In this document: one piece after another, positions 17,767 through 26,154 of the stretch
How positions within the stretch are numbered: position 1 is the stretch's first letter
Layout: each line of letters opens with the position of its first letter
DNA from: Flavobacteriaceae bacterium
GTDB taxonomy: Bacteria > Bacteroidota > Bacteroidia > Flavobacteriales > Flavobacteriaceae
Length of the DNA: 38,326 bases
NCBI GenBank assembly: GCA_021647985.1
Contig: JAKITQ010000028.1
Coordinates: 1-38,326, forward strand
Direction: 5' to 3'
Position numbers and translations under genes: made by a program
The notes under the pieces: model-generated
What the model was told of the DNA's origin: nothing
Seen by the model: the letters and a program-made list of their open reading frames with translations, nothing else
The model's database searches: none

Positions 17767-18117
17767 TTAAAATTTTAAACCTTCTTCTCTTGCACCGTCA
17801 GCTAAAGCTTTAACTCTACCGTGGTACAAATAACCATTTCTATCAAAAGCACAAGTTTCAATTCCTGCTTTTACCGCTTTTTTAGCTAAAGATTTACCCA
17901 CTGCAGCTGCAATTTCAATCTTAGACCCTTTTGCTGTTTCCTTAGATTTTGAAGTAGCAGCAATTAATGTTTTTCCTGCAACGTCATCTATTAATTGAAC
18001 AGAAATTTCTTTATTACTTCTAAATACACTTAACCGTGGTTTGGTTGCCGTACCAGAAATTACTTTTCTAATTCTATTTTTTATTCTATTTCTTCTTTGA
18101 AGTCTTGTCAATGCCAT
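17767..18117 (-). CDS. rplR: Ribosomal protein L18
   Basis: 116 residues, with the basic N-terminus [20 protein letters not shown] followed by [19 protein letters not shown] and the C-terminal [21 protein letters not shown]18 binds 5S rRNA and attaches it to the large subunit with L5 and L25. It has normal length and position, between rplF and rpsE. Confidence 0.98.
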   Translation of the reverse strand: MALTRLQRRNRIKNRIRKVISGTATKPRLSVFRSNKEISVQLIDDVAGKTLIAATSKSKETAKGSKIEIAAAVGKSLAKKAVKAGIETCAFDRNGYLYHGRVKALADGAREEGLKF

Positions 18118-18129
18118 AACTATACTAAA

Positions 18130-18672
18130 TTATGCAGTTTTACCTGCTTTTCTTCTTAATATTTCACCTACAAACTTAACTCCCTTACCTTTATATGGTT
18201 CTGGCGCACGGAAAGAACGAATCTTTGCGGCTACTTGACCAACCAATTGTTTGTCAAAAGAAGTTAATTTAATAATTGGATTTTTACCTTTATCAGATAT
18301 TGTTTCTATTTTTACTTCTGGAGCAACATTCAAAACAATACTGTGTGAAAAACCTAATGCTAAATCTAATTTTTGTCCTTGATTTGAAGCTCTATAACCA
18401 ACTCCAACCAATTCTAATTCTTTAGACCAACCTTTAGATACACCTTCAATCATATTTGAGACTAAAGCTCTGTATAGGCCATGTTTGGCTCTAATATCTT
18501 TAGCTTCTGATGGTCTCTCTAATGTTAAGGTACCATCCTCATTTTTTATCGCAATCTCACCTATATTTTGAGATAACTCGCCTAGCTTACCTTTTACGGT
18601 AACTACGTTGTCTTTAATTTCAACGGTAACTCCTTCTGGAATTGTTATTGGGCTTTTTCCTATTCTTGACAT
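18130..18672 (-). CDS. rplF: Ribosomal protein L6
   Basis: 180 residues with the two repeated L6 domains. The first starts MSRIGKSPITIPEGVTVEIK, and the second contains LVGVGYRASNQGQKLDLALG and RSFRAPEPYKGKGVKFVGE (the C-terminal signature). L6 lies near the factor-binding site of the large subunit. It is flanked by rpsH and rplR at short spacings of 12-13 bases. Confidence 0.98.
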   Translation of the reverse strand: MSRIGKSPITIPEGVTVEIKDNVVTVKGKLGELSQNIGEIAIKNEDGTLTLERPSEAKDIRAKHGLYRALVSNMIEGVSKGWSKELELVGVGYRASNQGQKLDLALGFSHSIVLNVAPEVKIETISDKGKNPIIKLTSFDKQLVGQVAAKIRSFRAPEPYKGKGVKFVGEILRRKAGKTA

Positions 18673-18685
18673 CTTAAATTACTTT

Positions 18686-19084
18686 TTAATAAACGTAACA
18701 CAATACTTCTCCACCTACATTTTCTTGACGAGCTTTTTTATTAGTCATCACACCTTTTGAAGTAGAAATAATTGCTATACCTAATCCGTTCAATACTCTT
18801 GGCATTTCATTAGAAGCTGCATACTTACGTAGCCCTGGCGTACTAATCCGCTCAATGTGTTTTATAATTGGTTGTCTTGATTCTTTATCATATTTCAACG
18901 CAATTTTTATTGAATCTTGAACTTTGTTTTCAATAAATTTATAACTTAAAATATAACCTTGATCAAATAAGATTTTAGTCATTTCTTTTTTTAAGTTAGA
19001 TGCCGGAATTTCAACAACTCTGTGTCCCGCACTCGCAGCATTTCTGATTCTCGTAAGAAAATCGGCTATTGGATCTGTATACAT
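18686..19084 (-). CDS. rpsH: Ribosomal protein S8
   Basis: 132 residues, beginning MYTDPIADFLTRIRNAASAG and ending with the S8 signature IISTSKGVMTNKKARQENVG followed by GEVLCYVY. S8 binds helix 21 of 16S rRNA and in E. coli represses the spc operon through a matching mRNA site near rplE. I did not identify such a site here. It follows rpsN after 64 AT-rich bases, one of the longer gaps in the block. Confidence 0.98.
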   Translation of the reverse strand: MYTDPIADFLTRIRNAASAGHRVVEIPASNLKKEMTKILFDQGYILSYKFIENKVQDSIKIALKYDKESRQPIIKHIERISTPGLRKYAASNEMPRVLNGLGIAIISTSKGVMTNKKARQENVGGEVLCYVY

Positions 19085-19148
19085 AATATTTATTTACGGT
19101 TTTGGTATTTAATTTAATTATTAAACCTGAAACCCATTAATTCTCTTT

Positions 19149-19418
19149 TTACCAACTTGCTTTTTTTACACCTGGTATTAAACCTTGATTGGCCATTTCG
19201 CGAAATGTTACACGTGAAATACCAAATTGACGCATATATCCTTTTGGGCGACCAGTTAATTTACAACGGTTGTGCATACGAACAGGAGATGCATTTTTTG
19301 GTAATTTTTGCAATGCTTCATAATCTCCAGCTTCTTTTAAAGCTTTTCTTTTTTTAGCATATTTTGCAACAGTTTTAGCTCTTTTTACTTCGCGAGCTTT
19401 CATTGATTCTTTTGCCAT
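19149..19418 (-). CDS. rpsN: Ribosomal protein S14, zinc-free form
   Basis: 89 residues. It is the longer type without the CxxC zinc motif; only one Cys occurs, in [20 protein letters not shown]. The signature [20 protein letters not shown] closes the protein. S14 completes the head of the small subunit. Together with the C-minus L36 this suggests a ribosome with low zinc demand. It lies three bases after rplE. Confidence 0.97.
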   Translation of the reverse strand: MAKESMKAREVKRAKTVAKYAKKRKALKEAGDYEALQKLPKNASPVRMHNRCKLTGRPKGYMRQFGISRVTFREMANQGLIPGVKKASW

Positions 19419-19421
19419 CTT

Positions 19422-19973
19422 TTAATTCTTTTTAAATCGTATACCTAATTCGTGTAATAATGATTTTGCTTCTTTATCTGTATTGGCCGAAGTAACAAAA
19501 GTGATATCCATACCACCTATTTTATGTACTTTGTCAATATTGATTTCTGGAAAAATAATTTGTTCAGTAATTCCTAAATTATAATTTCCTCTTCCGTCAA
19601 AACCAGTAGCTTTAACACCTTTAAAATCTCTTACACGAGGCAAAGATGCAGTAACTAATCTATCAAGAAATTCATACATTTTATTTGCACGTAAAGTAAC
19701 TTTCACCCCAATTGGCATTCCTTTACGTAATTTAAATGTAGCAATATCTTTTTTCGATATTGTTGCAACTGCTTTTTGACCAGAAATTGTTGCTAACTCT
19801 TCAAGAGCGTAATCAATCAATTTTTTATCAGCAATAGCAGCTCCAACTCCTTTACTAATCACAATTTTTTGTAATTTAGGTACTTGCATTACATTTTTAT
19901 AACCAAACTCTTCGGTTAACGCAGCTTTAATTCTGCTATTGTAATCTTTTTTAAGTCTTGGCATATTTTCCAT
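19422..19973 (-). CDS. rplE: Ribosomal protein L5
   Basis: 183 residues. The N-terminus is [20 protein letters not shown]; the later Met4 is a less likely start. L5 features are [38 protein letters not shown] and [17 protein letters not shown]5 binds 5S rRNA and contacts S13 and the P-site tRNA. It starts two bases after the rplX stop. Confidence 0.98.
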   Translation of the reverse strand: MENMPRLKKDYNSRIKAALTEEFGYKNVMQVPKLQKIVISKGVGAAIADKKLIDYALEELATISGQKAVATISKKDIATFKLRKGMPIGVKVTLRANKMYEFLDRLVTASLPRVRDFKGVKATGFDGRGNYNLGITEQIIFPEINIDKVHKIGGMDITFVTSANTDKEAKSLLHELGIRFKKN

Positions 19974-19975
19974 AA

Positions 19976-20284
19976 CTATATAACTTCTTTAGATTTTTTT
20001 GAAAACCTAACTTTTTTATCACCTTCCATGCGGTATCCTACTTTTGTTGCTCCATCGCCTTCTACTAACATTAAGTTAGATATATGCAATGATGCTTCTT
20101 TCTTTACGATACCTCCTTGTGGATTATCAGCACTAGGTTTTGTATGCTTAGATACCATATTAACTCCTTCAACAATTGCTCTGTTTTTATCTATAAAAAC
20201 TTTAACAATTTTACCTTTCTCTCCTTTATGATCACCAGCAATTACTTTTACTGTATCTCCAGTTTTTATTTTTAGCTTTGTCAT
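19976..20284 (-). CDS. rplX: Ribosomal protein L24
   Basis: 102 residues. The KOW motif is at the start ([20 protein letters not shown]), followed by [20 protein letters not shown] and [17 protein letters not shown] sequence (seen as [14 protein letters not shown]). L24 is one of the first proteins to bind 23S rRNA. It has normal length and position, between rplN and rplE. Confidence 0.97.
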   Translation of the reverse strand: MTKLKIKTGDTVKVIAGDHKGEKGKIVKVFIDKNRAIVEGVNMVSKHTKPSADNPQGGIVKKEASLHISNLMLVEGDGATKVGYRMEGDKKVRFSKKSKEVI

Positions 20285-20296
20285 TTTAATAAAGTA

Positions 20297-20668
20297 TTAA
20301 AGCACCTCTGGTGCTAATGATACAATTTTCATGAATTGTTTATCACGAAGCTCTCTAGCAACAGGACCAAAAACACGTGTTCCTCTCATTTCACCTGAAG
20401 TAGAATCTAATAAGACACATGCGTTATCATCAAACCTAATATAAGACCCGTCTTTACGTCTAATTTCTTTTTTAGTTCTAATCACTACTGCTTTGGATAC
20501 CTGACCCTTTTTTGCAGTACCATTGGGAGTAGAATGTTTAATTGCAACTACAATTTTATCTCCTACTGAAGCGTAACGTTTTTTAGTTCCGCCAAGCACG
20601 CGAATAATCAAAGCATCTTTTGCTCCTGTGTTATCAGCTACTTTTAATCTTGATTCTTGTTGTAACAT
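20297..20668 (-). CDS. rplN: Ribosomal protein L14
   Basis: 123 residues, starting [20 protein letters not shown] and including [20 protein letters not shown] and the signature [20 protein letters not shown]14 forms part of the bridge between the subunits and the binding site of the silencing factor RsfS. It is two bases from rpsQ. Confidence 0.98.
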   Translation of the reverse strand: MLQQESRLKVADNTGAKDALIIRVLGGTKKRYASVGDKIVVAIKHSTPNGTAKKGQVSKAVVIRTKKEIRRKDGSYIRFDDNACVLLDSTSGEMRGTRVFGPVARELRDKQFMKIVSLAPEVL

Positions 20669-20670
20669 AT

Positions 20671-20928
20671 TTATTTAGCTCTTTCTAGGATTTCTACTAA
20701 TCTCCAACGTTTGGATTTACTTAACGGACGTGTTTCCATTATTTTCACAGTATCTCCAATATTGCAATCATTATTTTCATCGTGCGCTACATACTTTTTC
20801 GTATTCAATACGAATTTTCCGTACATAGGGTGTTTTACTCGCTTTACCTCTGCAACAACAATAGATTTCTCCATTTTGTTACTCGAAACTACACCAATTC
20901 TTTCTTTTCTAAGATTTCTTTTTTCCAT
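20671..20928 (-). CDS. rpsQ: Ribosomal protein S17
   Basis: 85 residues with an OB fold: [40 protein letters not shown] and [20 protein letters not shown]. It binds the 5' domain of 16S rRNA early in assembly. It follows rpmC by 20 bases. Confidence 0.98.
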   Translation of the reverse strand: MEKRNLRKERIGVVSSNKMEKSIVVAEVKRVKHPMYGKFVLNTKKYVAHDENNDCNIGDTVKIMETRPLSKSKRWRLVEILERAK

Positions 20929-20948
20929 CTTTACGAATATAATTACAA

Positions 20949-21140
20949 TTATTGTAATTCTCTTTTAGTTAATTCTGTTGCAATTCTGGCAACTGTTCTA
21001 CGTACAGTTTTTAATTGCATTGGAGTTTCTAAAGGTGAAATTGCATGTGCAAGTTTCAAATCAGTATAATTTTTTTTGAAGATTGCAAATTTTTCATTTA
21101 AATCTTCTACTGATAATTCTTTAATTTCCGATTGTTTCAT
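20949..21140 (-). CDS. rpmC: Ribosomal protein L29
   Basis: 63 residues, two helices: [20 protein letters not shown] and [21 protein letters not shown]29 lies beside the exit tunnel, where trigger factor and SRP dock. Its ATG is the 3' end of a dispersed repeat (copy B), so the gap to rplP is 107 bases, far longer than the usual few bases in this operon. Confidence 0.97.
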   Translation of the reverse strand: MKQSEIKELSVEDLNEKFAIFKKNYTDLKLAHAISPLETPMQLKTVRRTVARIATELTKRELQ

Positions 21141-21230
21141 GTGTTATTTCTTAATTACTTTCAACGGTCACATGTTGTTCGCTATTGATTATTTTCCTTT
21201 AGCAAAGAACTTTTGTTATGCTCGTTTCAT
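21141..21230 (-). repeat. Dispersed repeat, copy B, ending at the rpmC start codon
   Basis: In gene orientation it starts ATGAAACGAGCATAA (a four-codon ORF, MKRA), contains AATAGCGAACAACATGTG and AGTAATTAAG, and ends with ACACATGAAAC, which includes the rpmC ATG. A 12-base direct repeat AACACATGAAAC flanks the unit on both sides (around 21230 and 21140). CATGTG/CACATG arms can pair. It is the partner of copy A at 7524-7635. Confidence 0.65.
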
Positions 21231-21247
21231 GTGTTCTTTCTTAAAAA

Positions 21248-21676
21248 TTAAGCGTTGTCAAAATCATTTGCAACCACAAATTTTGTTCTTACTGGCAGTT
21301 TTTGTGCCGCTAAACGCAATGCTTCTTTAGCAATTTCAATAGGCACTCCACCTACTTCAAACATAATTCTTCCAGGTTTTACCACAGCAACAAAATATTC
21401 TGGGGCTCCTTTTCCTTTACCCATACGAACCTCTAAAGGTTTTTTGGTAATAGGCTTGTCTGGAAAAATTTTAATCCACAAACTTCCTTGTCTTTTCATA
21501 TAACGAGTTGCAGCAATACGTGCAGCCTCAATTTGACGTGAAGTAAGTAAATCTTGATCTAAAGCTTTGATACCGAACATTCCGTTCGAAAGTCTGTGAC
21601 CTCTTTGAGAGATCCCTTTCATATTACCTTTCGCTTTCTGTACTTTACGATATTTTACTCTTTTTGGTTGTAACAT
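21248..21676 (-). CDS. rplP: Ribosomal protein L16
   Basis: 142 residues. It begins [20 protein letters not shown] and includes the L16 signatures [20 protein letters not shown] and [21 protein letters not shown]16 lies by the A-site and peptidyl-transferase region and organises 5S and 23S rRNA. It is 18 bases after rpsC; the long gap is on its other side, before rpmC. Confidence 0.98.
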   Translation of the reverse strand: MLQPKRVKYRKVQKAKGNMKGISQRGHRLSNGMFGIKALDQDLLTSRQIEAARIAATRYMKRQGSLWIKIFPDKPITKKPLEVRMGKGKGAPEYFVAVVKPGRIMFEVGGVPIEIAKEALRLAAQKLPVRTKFVVANDFDNA

Positions 21677-21694
21677 TTTTTAAATTTAAAAAAA

Positions 21695-22417
21695 TTATCT
21701 TCTGTGAGGTTTATTTCTTCCTGGTCCACCTTTACCGCCTCCACCGCCTTTGCCTTTTTTAGACAAACCAACTAATGGATTCAATTCTCTCTTACCATAA
21801 ACTTCACCTTTCATAATCCAAACTTTTACACCTATTTTACCATAAGTAGTATTGGATTCTTCTAGTGCATAATCAATGTCTGCTCTAAAAGTAGAAAGTG
21901 GAATTCTTCCTTCTTTATAACCTTCACTTCTCGCCATTTCAGCACCGTTTAAACGACCTGAAATTTGCACTTTAATACCTTCTGCATTCATACGCATTGT
22001 TGCAGCAATAGCCATTTTAATTGCACGTCTGTATGAAATTCTATTTTCAATTTGACGAGCAATACTAGCTGCTACTAACTTGGCATCAAGTTCTGGGCGT
22101 TTGATTTCGAAGATATTGATTTGCACTTCTTTTCCAGTAATCTTCTTAAGCTCTTCTTTTAACTTGTCTACCTCTTGACCACCTTTTCCGATAATTATAC
22201 CAGGACGAGCAGTAGTGATAGTAATGGTTACAAGTTTTAAAGTACGCTCAATAATTACTCTAGAAACACTAGCTTTATATAATCTAGCATGAATATATTT
22301 ACGGATTTTGTAATCCTCCGCAAGTTTATCTCCGTAGTCATTTCCACCGTACCAGTTAGATTCCCATCCTCTGATGATTCCTAAACGATTTCCTATTGGA
22401 TTTGTCTTTTGTCCCAT
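21695..22417 (-). CDS. rpsC: Ribosomal protein S3
   Basis: 240 residues. It begins [20 protein letters not shown]. The KH domain shows [20 protein letters not shown], and the C-terminal domain [20 protein letters not shown] and [15 protein letters not shown] glycine-rich basic tail ([20 protein letters not shown]) ends the protein, as in many Bacteroidota. S3 lines the mRNA entry channel. It follows rplV by eight bases. Confidence 0.98.
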   Translation of the reverse strand: MGQKTNPIGNRLGIIRGWESNWYGGNDYGDKLAEDYKIRKYIHARLYKASVSRVIIERTLKLVTITITTARPGIIIGKGGQEVDKLKEELKKITGKEVQINIFEIKRPELDAKLVAASIARQIENRISYRRAIKMAIAATMRMNAEGIKVQISGRLNGAEMARSEGYKEGRIPLSTFRADIDYALEESNTTYGKIGVKVWIMKGEVYGKRELNPLVGLSKKGKGGGGGKGGPGRNKPHRR

Positions 22418-22425
22418 GCTATTTA

Positions 22426-22830
22426 TTAATTGCTTAAATTATTACTTCCTAAAATCAACGTTACATGATTTGAACGTTTTCTAATTCTATGCGCACGACC
22501 TTGAGGTGCAGTACGTAATCTCTTTAACATTGTTGCGCTATCAACATATATTTCTTTTACAAACAAACCTGCATCTTCAATATTTTCATCTTCATTTTTT
22601 GCTTGCCAATTCGCAATTGCTGATAACATCAATTTTTCAAGATTTATGGATGCTTCTTTAGGATTAAACTTAAGTATTTGAAGTGCTTTTTCAACTTCAA
22701 CACCTCTTACTAAGTCTGCTACTAAACGCATCTTTCTTGGCGATGTAGGACAACCATTAAGTTTAGCCATATAAACATTCTTACGTACTTCCTTAAGTCG
22801 ATCTGCTCTTAATTTTTTTCGAACTCCCAT
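22426..22830 (-). CDS. rplV: Ribosomal protein L22
   Basis: 134 residues. The core is [20 protein letters not shown], and the beta-hairpin that reaches into the exit tunnel is [20 protein letters not shown]; no change typical of macrolide resistance is obvious. It follows rpsS by six bases and precedes rpsC, as is standard. Confidence 0.98.
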   Translation of the reverse strand: MGVRKKLRADRLKEVRKNVYMAKLNGCPTSPRKMRLVADLVRGVEVEKALQILKFNPKEASINLEKLMLSAIANWQAKNEDENIEDAGLFVKEIYVDSATMLKRLRTAPQGRAHRIRKRSNHVTLILGSNNLSN

Positions 22831-22836
22831 AACCTA

Positions 22837-23115
22837 CTATTTTTTACCTTTATTTTTAGCACCTGCATGTCCTCTATAAGAACGTGTTGGTGAAAATTCT
22901 CCTAATTTGTGACCTACCATATTTTCTGTAACATAAACAGGTACAAATTGACGACCGTTGTGTACACCTATTGTTTGACCAACAAAATCTGGTGTTATCA
23001 TTGAGGCTCTTGACCAAGTTTTAATAACTGATTTTTTGCCTGAGTCTATATTTTTTTGGACTTTCTTTTCCAATGCATGAAAAACATAAGGTCCTTTTTT
23101 TAATGAACGTGCCAT
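22837..23115 (-). CDS. rpsS: Ribosomal protein S19
   Basis: 92 residues: [40 protein letters not shown] and the signature [21 protein letters not shown]19 pairs with S13 in the small-subunit head and touches the A-site tRNA. Normal length and place, between rplB and rplV. Confidence 0.98.
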   Translation of the reverse strand: MARSLKKGPYVFHALEKKVQKNIDSGKKSVIKTWSRASMITPDFVGQTIGVHNGRQFVPVYVTENMVGHKLGEFSPTRSYRGHAGAKNKGKK

Positions 23116-23128
23116 ACTTTCTATCTAA

Positions 23129-23953
23129 TTATTTTTTTCTACGTTCAATAATGTGCTTATTGCTCGCTTTCGTTTTTGAACGCGTTTTAAATCCTTTAGC
23201 AGGAATACCATTTCTCGATCTTGGGTGTCCACCTGAAGCTTTACCTTCACCACCACCCATTGGGTGATCTACAGGGTTCATTGCTACCGGACGAGTTCTA
23301 GGGCGTCTACCTAACCATCTATGTCTACCAGCTTTACCAGAAATAGTTAATTGATGATCAGAGTTCGATACCACACCAATGCTTGCTTTACAGGTTAATA
23401 AGATCAATCTTATTTCACCTGAAGGCAATTTTATTGTTGCATACTTTCCTTCTCTCGCCATCAATTGTGCAAATGAACCAGCACTTCTTGCAATTACAGC
23501 ACCTTGACCGGGTCTTAACTCAATACATGAAATTACTGTACCTAGTGGAATACTACTTAAAAGCATTGTATTACCAATTTCTGGAGCAACTTTTTCTCCT
23601 GATACAATTTTCTGACCAACTTTTAAACCATTTTGCGCTACTACATATCGTTTTTCACCATCTGCATAATTTAATAATGCAATGTATGCTGTACGATTTG
23701 GGTCATACTCAATAGACTTTACCGTTGCAGGTATTCCATCTTTATTTCTCTTAAAATCAATGATACGGTATCTTTTTTTATGACCACCACCAATATAGCG
23801 CATAGTCATTTTACCTTCACTGTTTCGTCCCCCAGATCTCTTTATAGGAGCTAATAAGCTCTTTTCTGGTCTATCCGCTGTAATAACGTCAAAATCAGTC
23901 ACAACTTTAAATCGTTGTCCTGGGGTTGTTGGTTTTAATTTTCTTAATGCCAT
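23129..23953 (-). CDS. rplB: Ribosomal protein L2
   Basis: 274 residues. Key L2 segments are [40 protein letters not shown] and the near-C-terminal [20 protein letters not shown], which carries the conserved His important for peptidyl transfer. A basic tail ends the protein. L2 joins the subunits near the active centre. It is flanked by rplW and rpsS with gaps of 9-13 bases. Confidence 0.98.
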   Translation of the reverse strand: MALRKLKPTTPGQRFKVVTDFDVITADRPEKSLLAPIKRSGGRNSEGKMTMRYIGGGHKKRYRIIDFKRNKDGIPATVKSIEYDPNRTAYIALLNYADGEKRYVVAQNGLKVGQKIVSGEKVAPEIGNTMLLSSIPLGTVISCIELRPGQGAVIARSAGSFAQLMAREGKYATIKLPSGEIRLILLTCKASIGVVSNSDHQLTISGKAGRHRWLGRRPRTRPVAMNPVDHPMGGGEGKASGGHPRSRNGIPAKGFKTRSKTKASNKHIIERRKK

Positions 23954-23962
23954 CTTCTTATC

Positions 23963-24253
23963 TTAGATATTGCTATAAAAATCAATATTATCTCCTTCAG
24001 CTAACTGCACAATTGCTTTTTTATAAGCACCTTTCATACCTGATACTACACCTTTTTTAGTAAATTTAGTTTTACGTTTAACCGGGTAATTCATAGTTCG
24101 TACACCTTTAACAGACACACCATAAGCGCTCTCAACTGCTTCTTTAACCTCTAACTTGTTAGCTCGCATATTTACAACAAAAGTAAAGCAGTTATTCAAC
24201 TCACTTTGATCTGTTGCCTTTTCCGTAATAATAGGTTTTACTAATATTCTCAT
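23963..24253 (-). CDS. rplW: Ribosomal protein L23
   Basis: 96 residues, starting MRILVKPIITEKATDQSELN with NKLEVKEAVESAYGVSVKGV in the middle. L23 forms the main docking site for trigger factor and SRP at the tunnel exit. It is four bases after rplD. Confidence 0.97.
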   Translation of the reverse strand: MRILVKPIITEKATDQSELNNCFTFVVNMRANKLEVKEAVESAYGVSVKGVRTMNYPVKRKTKFTKKGVVSGMKGAYKKAIVQLAEGDNIDFYSNI

Positions 24254-24257
24254 AAAA

Positions 24258-24887
24258 TTACTTGCTAAAATTAGATTCTATTTCCTCTAAACACGCTTCC
24301 GATATCACAATCTTACTTGTGTTTAATACCTCGTAAGTATTTAACTGTGAGCCTTTTAGAACATTTACATTTTTCAAATTTCGTGATGACAAATATACAT
24401 TTTTATTTGACTCATCCAACACAAACAAAGATTTTTTATTTTCAAGCTCTAAAGCCTTTAAAATACTTGTGAATTCTTTGGTCTTTGGCGTATCAAAACT
24501 AAACTTCTCCAACACGACAATATTCTCTTCTTTTGCCTTAATTGACAAGGCAGATAAGCGCGCTAATTTTTTAAGACCCTTATTCAATTTAAAAGAATAA
24601 TTTCTTGGTCTAGGTCCAAAAGCTCTACCCCCACCTCTAAAGATAGGTGATTTGATACTACCTGCTCTTGCAGTACCAGTACCTTTTTGCTTTTTAATCT
24701 TACGAGTACTACCCGAAATATCAGCTCTTTCTTTAGCTTTGTGCGTACCTTGTCTTTTATTAGCCAAATGTTGTTTTACATCTAAATAAATAGCATGGTC
24801 ATTTGGTTCTATTGCAAAAATAGCATCTGAAAGCTCAACGTTTCTTCCAGTTTTTTTCCCGTTGATATCTACTACAGCAACTTTCAT
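24258..24887 (-). CDS. rplD: Ribosomal protein L4
   Basis: 209 residues. The tunnel loop is visible in GTHKAKERADISGSTRKIKK and GTGTARAGSIKSPIFRGGGR, followed by FGPRPRNYSFKLNKGLKKLA. In E. coli L4 represses the S10 operon by attenuation at its leader; whether that applies here is unknown. Its ATG shares one base with the rplC stop (TAATG), so the two are probably translated together. Confidence 0.98.
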   Translation of the reverse strand: MKVAVVDINGKKTGRNVELSDAIFAIEPNDHAIYLDVKQHLANKRQGTHKAKERADISGSTRKIKKQKGTGTARAGSIKSPIFRGGGRAFGPRPRNYSFKLNKGLKKLARLSALSIKAKEENIVVLEKFSFDTPKTKEFTSILKALELENKKSLFVLDESNKNVYLSSRNLKNVNVLKGSQLNTYEVLNTSKIVISEACLEEIESNFSK

Positions 24888-25501
24888 TATTTATTAATAA
24901 TTACATATGAATTATTATGGCCAGGAATAGCACCTTTTATAACTAAAAGATTTTTTTCTTTAACCACTTTTAAAACTCTAAGATTTTGAACCGTTACAGT
25001 TTCTCCACCCATTCTACCGCCCATACGCATTCCTTTAAATACTCTTGCAGGATACGACGCAGCACCAACAGAACCAGGGGCTCTATTCATACTTTGTTGA
25101 CCGTGTGTTCTTTCAGAACCAGCAAATCCATGACGTTTTACAACACCTTGGAATCCTTTTCCTTTTGATGTACCTGATACATCAACAAATTCTCCTTCTT
25201 CAAAATGATCTACAGCAATTGTATCACCTAATTTGTACTCCTCATCAAAACCTTGAAATTCAACAACACGTTTTTTAGCAGATGTACCAGCTTTCTTAAA
25301 GTGCCCACTTAGCGCTTTGCTTGACTGTTTTTCTGCTTTGTCATCGAAACCTAGTTGAAGTGCTTTATAGCCATCAATTTCTTTGGTTCTGACTTGGGTA
25401 ACTACACAAGGACCTACTTCTACAACTGTACATGGGATATTTTTTCCATTCTCGTCGTAAATACTGGTCATTCCTATTTTTTTACCTATTAACCCAGACA
25501 T
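24887..25501 (-). CDS. rplC: Ribosomal protein L3
   Basis: 204 residues: [20 protein letters not shown] at the start, and the long loop [40 protein letters not shown] and [20 protein letters not shown] that reaches the peptidyl-transferase centre. It is the first gene after a 327-base non-coding break from rpsJ, so it may start a separate transcript. I found no clear TTG/TAnnTTTG promoter in that break. Confidence 0.98.
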   Translation of the reverse strand: MSGLIGKKIGMTSIYDENGKNIPCTVVEVGPCVVTQVRTKEIDGYKALQLGFDDKAEKQSSKALSGHFKKAGTSAKKRVVEFQGFDEEYKLGDTIAVDHFEEGEFVDVSGTSKGKGFQGVVKRHGFAGSERTHGQQSMNRAPGSVGAASYPARVFKGMRMGGRMGGETVTVQNLRVLKVVKEKNLLVIKGAIPGHNNSYVIINK

Positions 25502-25522
25502 TATTAATTATTTAATTATTTT

Positions 25523-25830
25523 ATACTGAACTCGTTTCAGTATCTATTTATACTTATATTTTAATATCTCATCAAGAGATCCCATTTATACGGGAATAAC
25601 TTGTTATTCCGGTTCAAATCAACAATTTTATTTTAAAATTGGATTCTCACCAAAAAAACAGGGTCAAAATAATCCAACCCTGAATATATTTTTTACGTTT
25701 TTCCTTCGTCTATCGCTCCGGACAAGTAACTGAAATTTACTTTTCAGTTTATAATTTTTATTGAGATTCCCAAATTTTTTCATTTGGGATAAGATTCCCT
25801 CCTTCGTGGGAATTTCGATAAAATCTTATC
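25523..25830. repeat. Cluster of palindromes between rplC and rpsJ
   Basis: The 327-base gap holds at least five inverted repeats: ATACTGAA/TTCAGTAT (25523-25543), GGAATAAC/GTTATTCC (25593-25610), AACTGAAA/TTTCAGTT (25728-25749), TCCCAAA/TTTGGGA (25768-25789), and ATTCCC-TCCTTCGT-GGGAAT (25794-25813) inside GATAAGAT/ATCTTATC (25788-25830). Several look like decayed members of short dispersed palindromes (CTGAAAC-GAGTTCAG and GATTCCCNCCTTCG types) that I know from intergenic DNA of Bacteroidota. There is no gene here. Confidence 0.6.
25652..25682 (-). terminator. Terminator after rpsJ
   Basis: On the minus strand CAGGGT and ACCCTG form a 6-bp stem around a 12-base loop, followed directly by seven T. 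It lies about 150 bases after the rpsJ stop and could end or attenuate the rpsL-rpsG-fusA-rpsJ transcript before rplC. Confidence 0.7.
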
Positions 25831-26134
25831 AGACTTTTATCTCAACCTCAACACCACTTGGTAATTCCAATTTCATTAAAGCATCAATGGTCTTAGATGA
25901 AGAACTATAGATATCTAAAATTCTTTTATAAGCACACAATTGAAATTGCTCTCTTGATTTTTTATTTACGTGTGGAGAACGCAATACAGTAAATATTTTT
26001 TTATGTGTTGGTAATGGAATTGGTCCATTTACAACAGCACCAGTACTTTTTACCGTTTTTACGATTTTATCGGCAGATTTATCTACCAAATTATGATCGT
26101 AAGATTTTAATTTTATTCTAATTTTTTGACTCAT
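25829..26134 (-). CDS. rpsJ: Ribosomal protein S10
   Basis: 101 residues: [20 protein letters not shown] and the signature [21 protein letters not shown]10 belongs to the small-subunit head and, as NusE, to transcription antitermination complexes. It is 20 bases after fusA and so is grouped with the str genes. Its stop codon lies in the outer arm of an inverted repeat (25788-25830). Confidence 0.98.
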   Translation of the reverse strand: MSQKIRIKLKSYDHNLVDKSADKIVKTVKSTGAVVNGPIPLPTHKKIFTVLRSPHVNKKSREQFQLCAYKRILDIYSSSSKTIDALMKLELPSGVEVEIKV

Positions 26135-26154
26135 GATTTATAATTTTAGTAGGA

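Noticed and set aside
23383..23715. 110-codon plus-strand open frame inside rplB
   Set aside because: It is antisense to a fully conserved gene, and its Leu/Ile/His-rich content is what the reverse strand of rplB gives.
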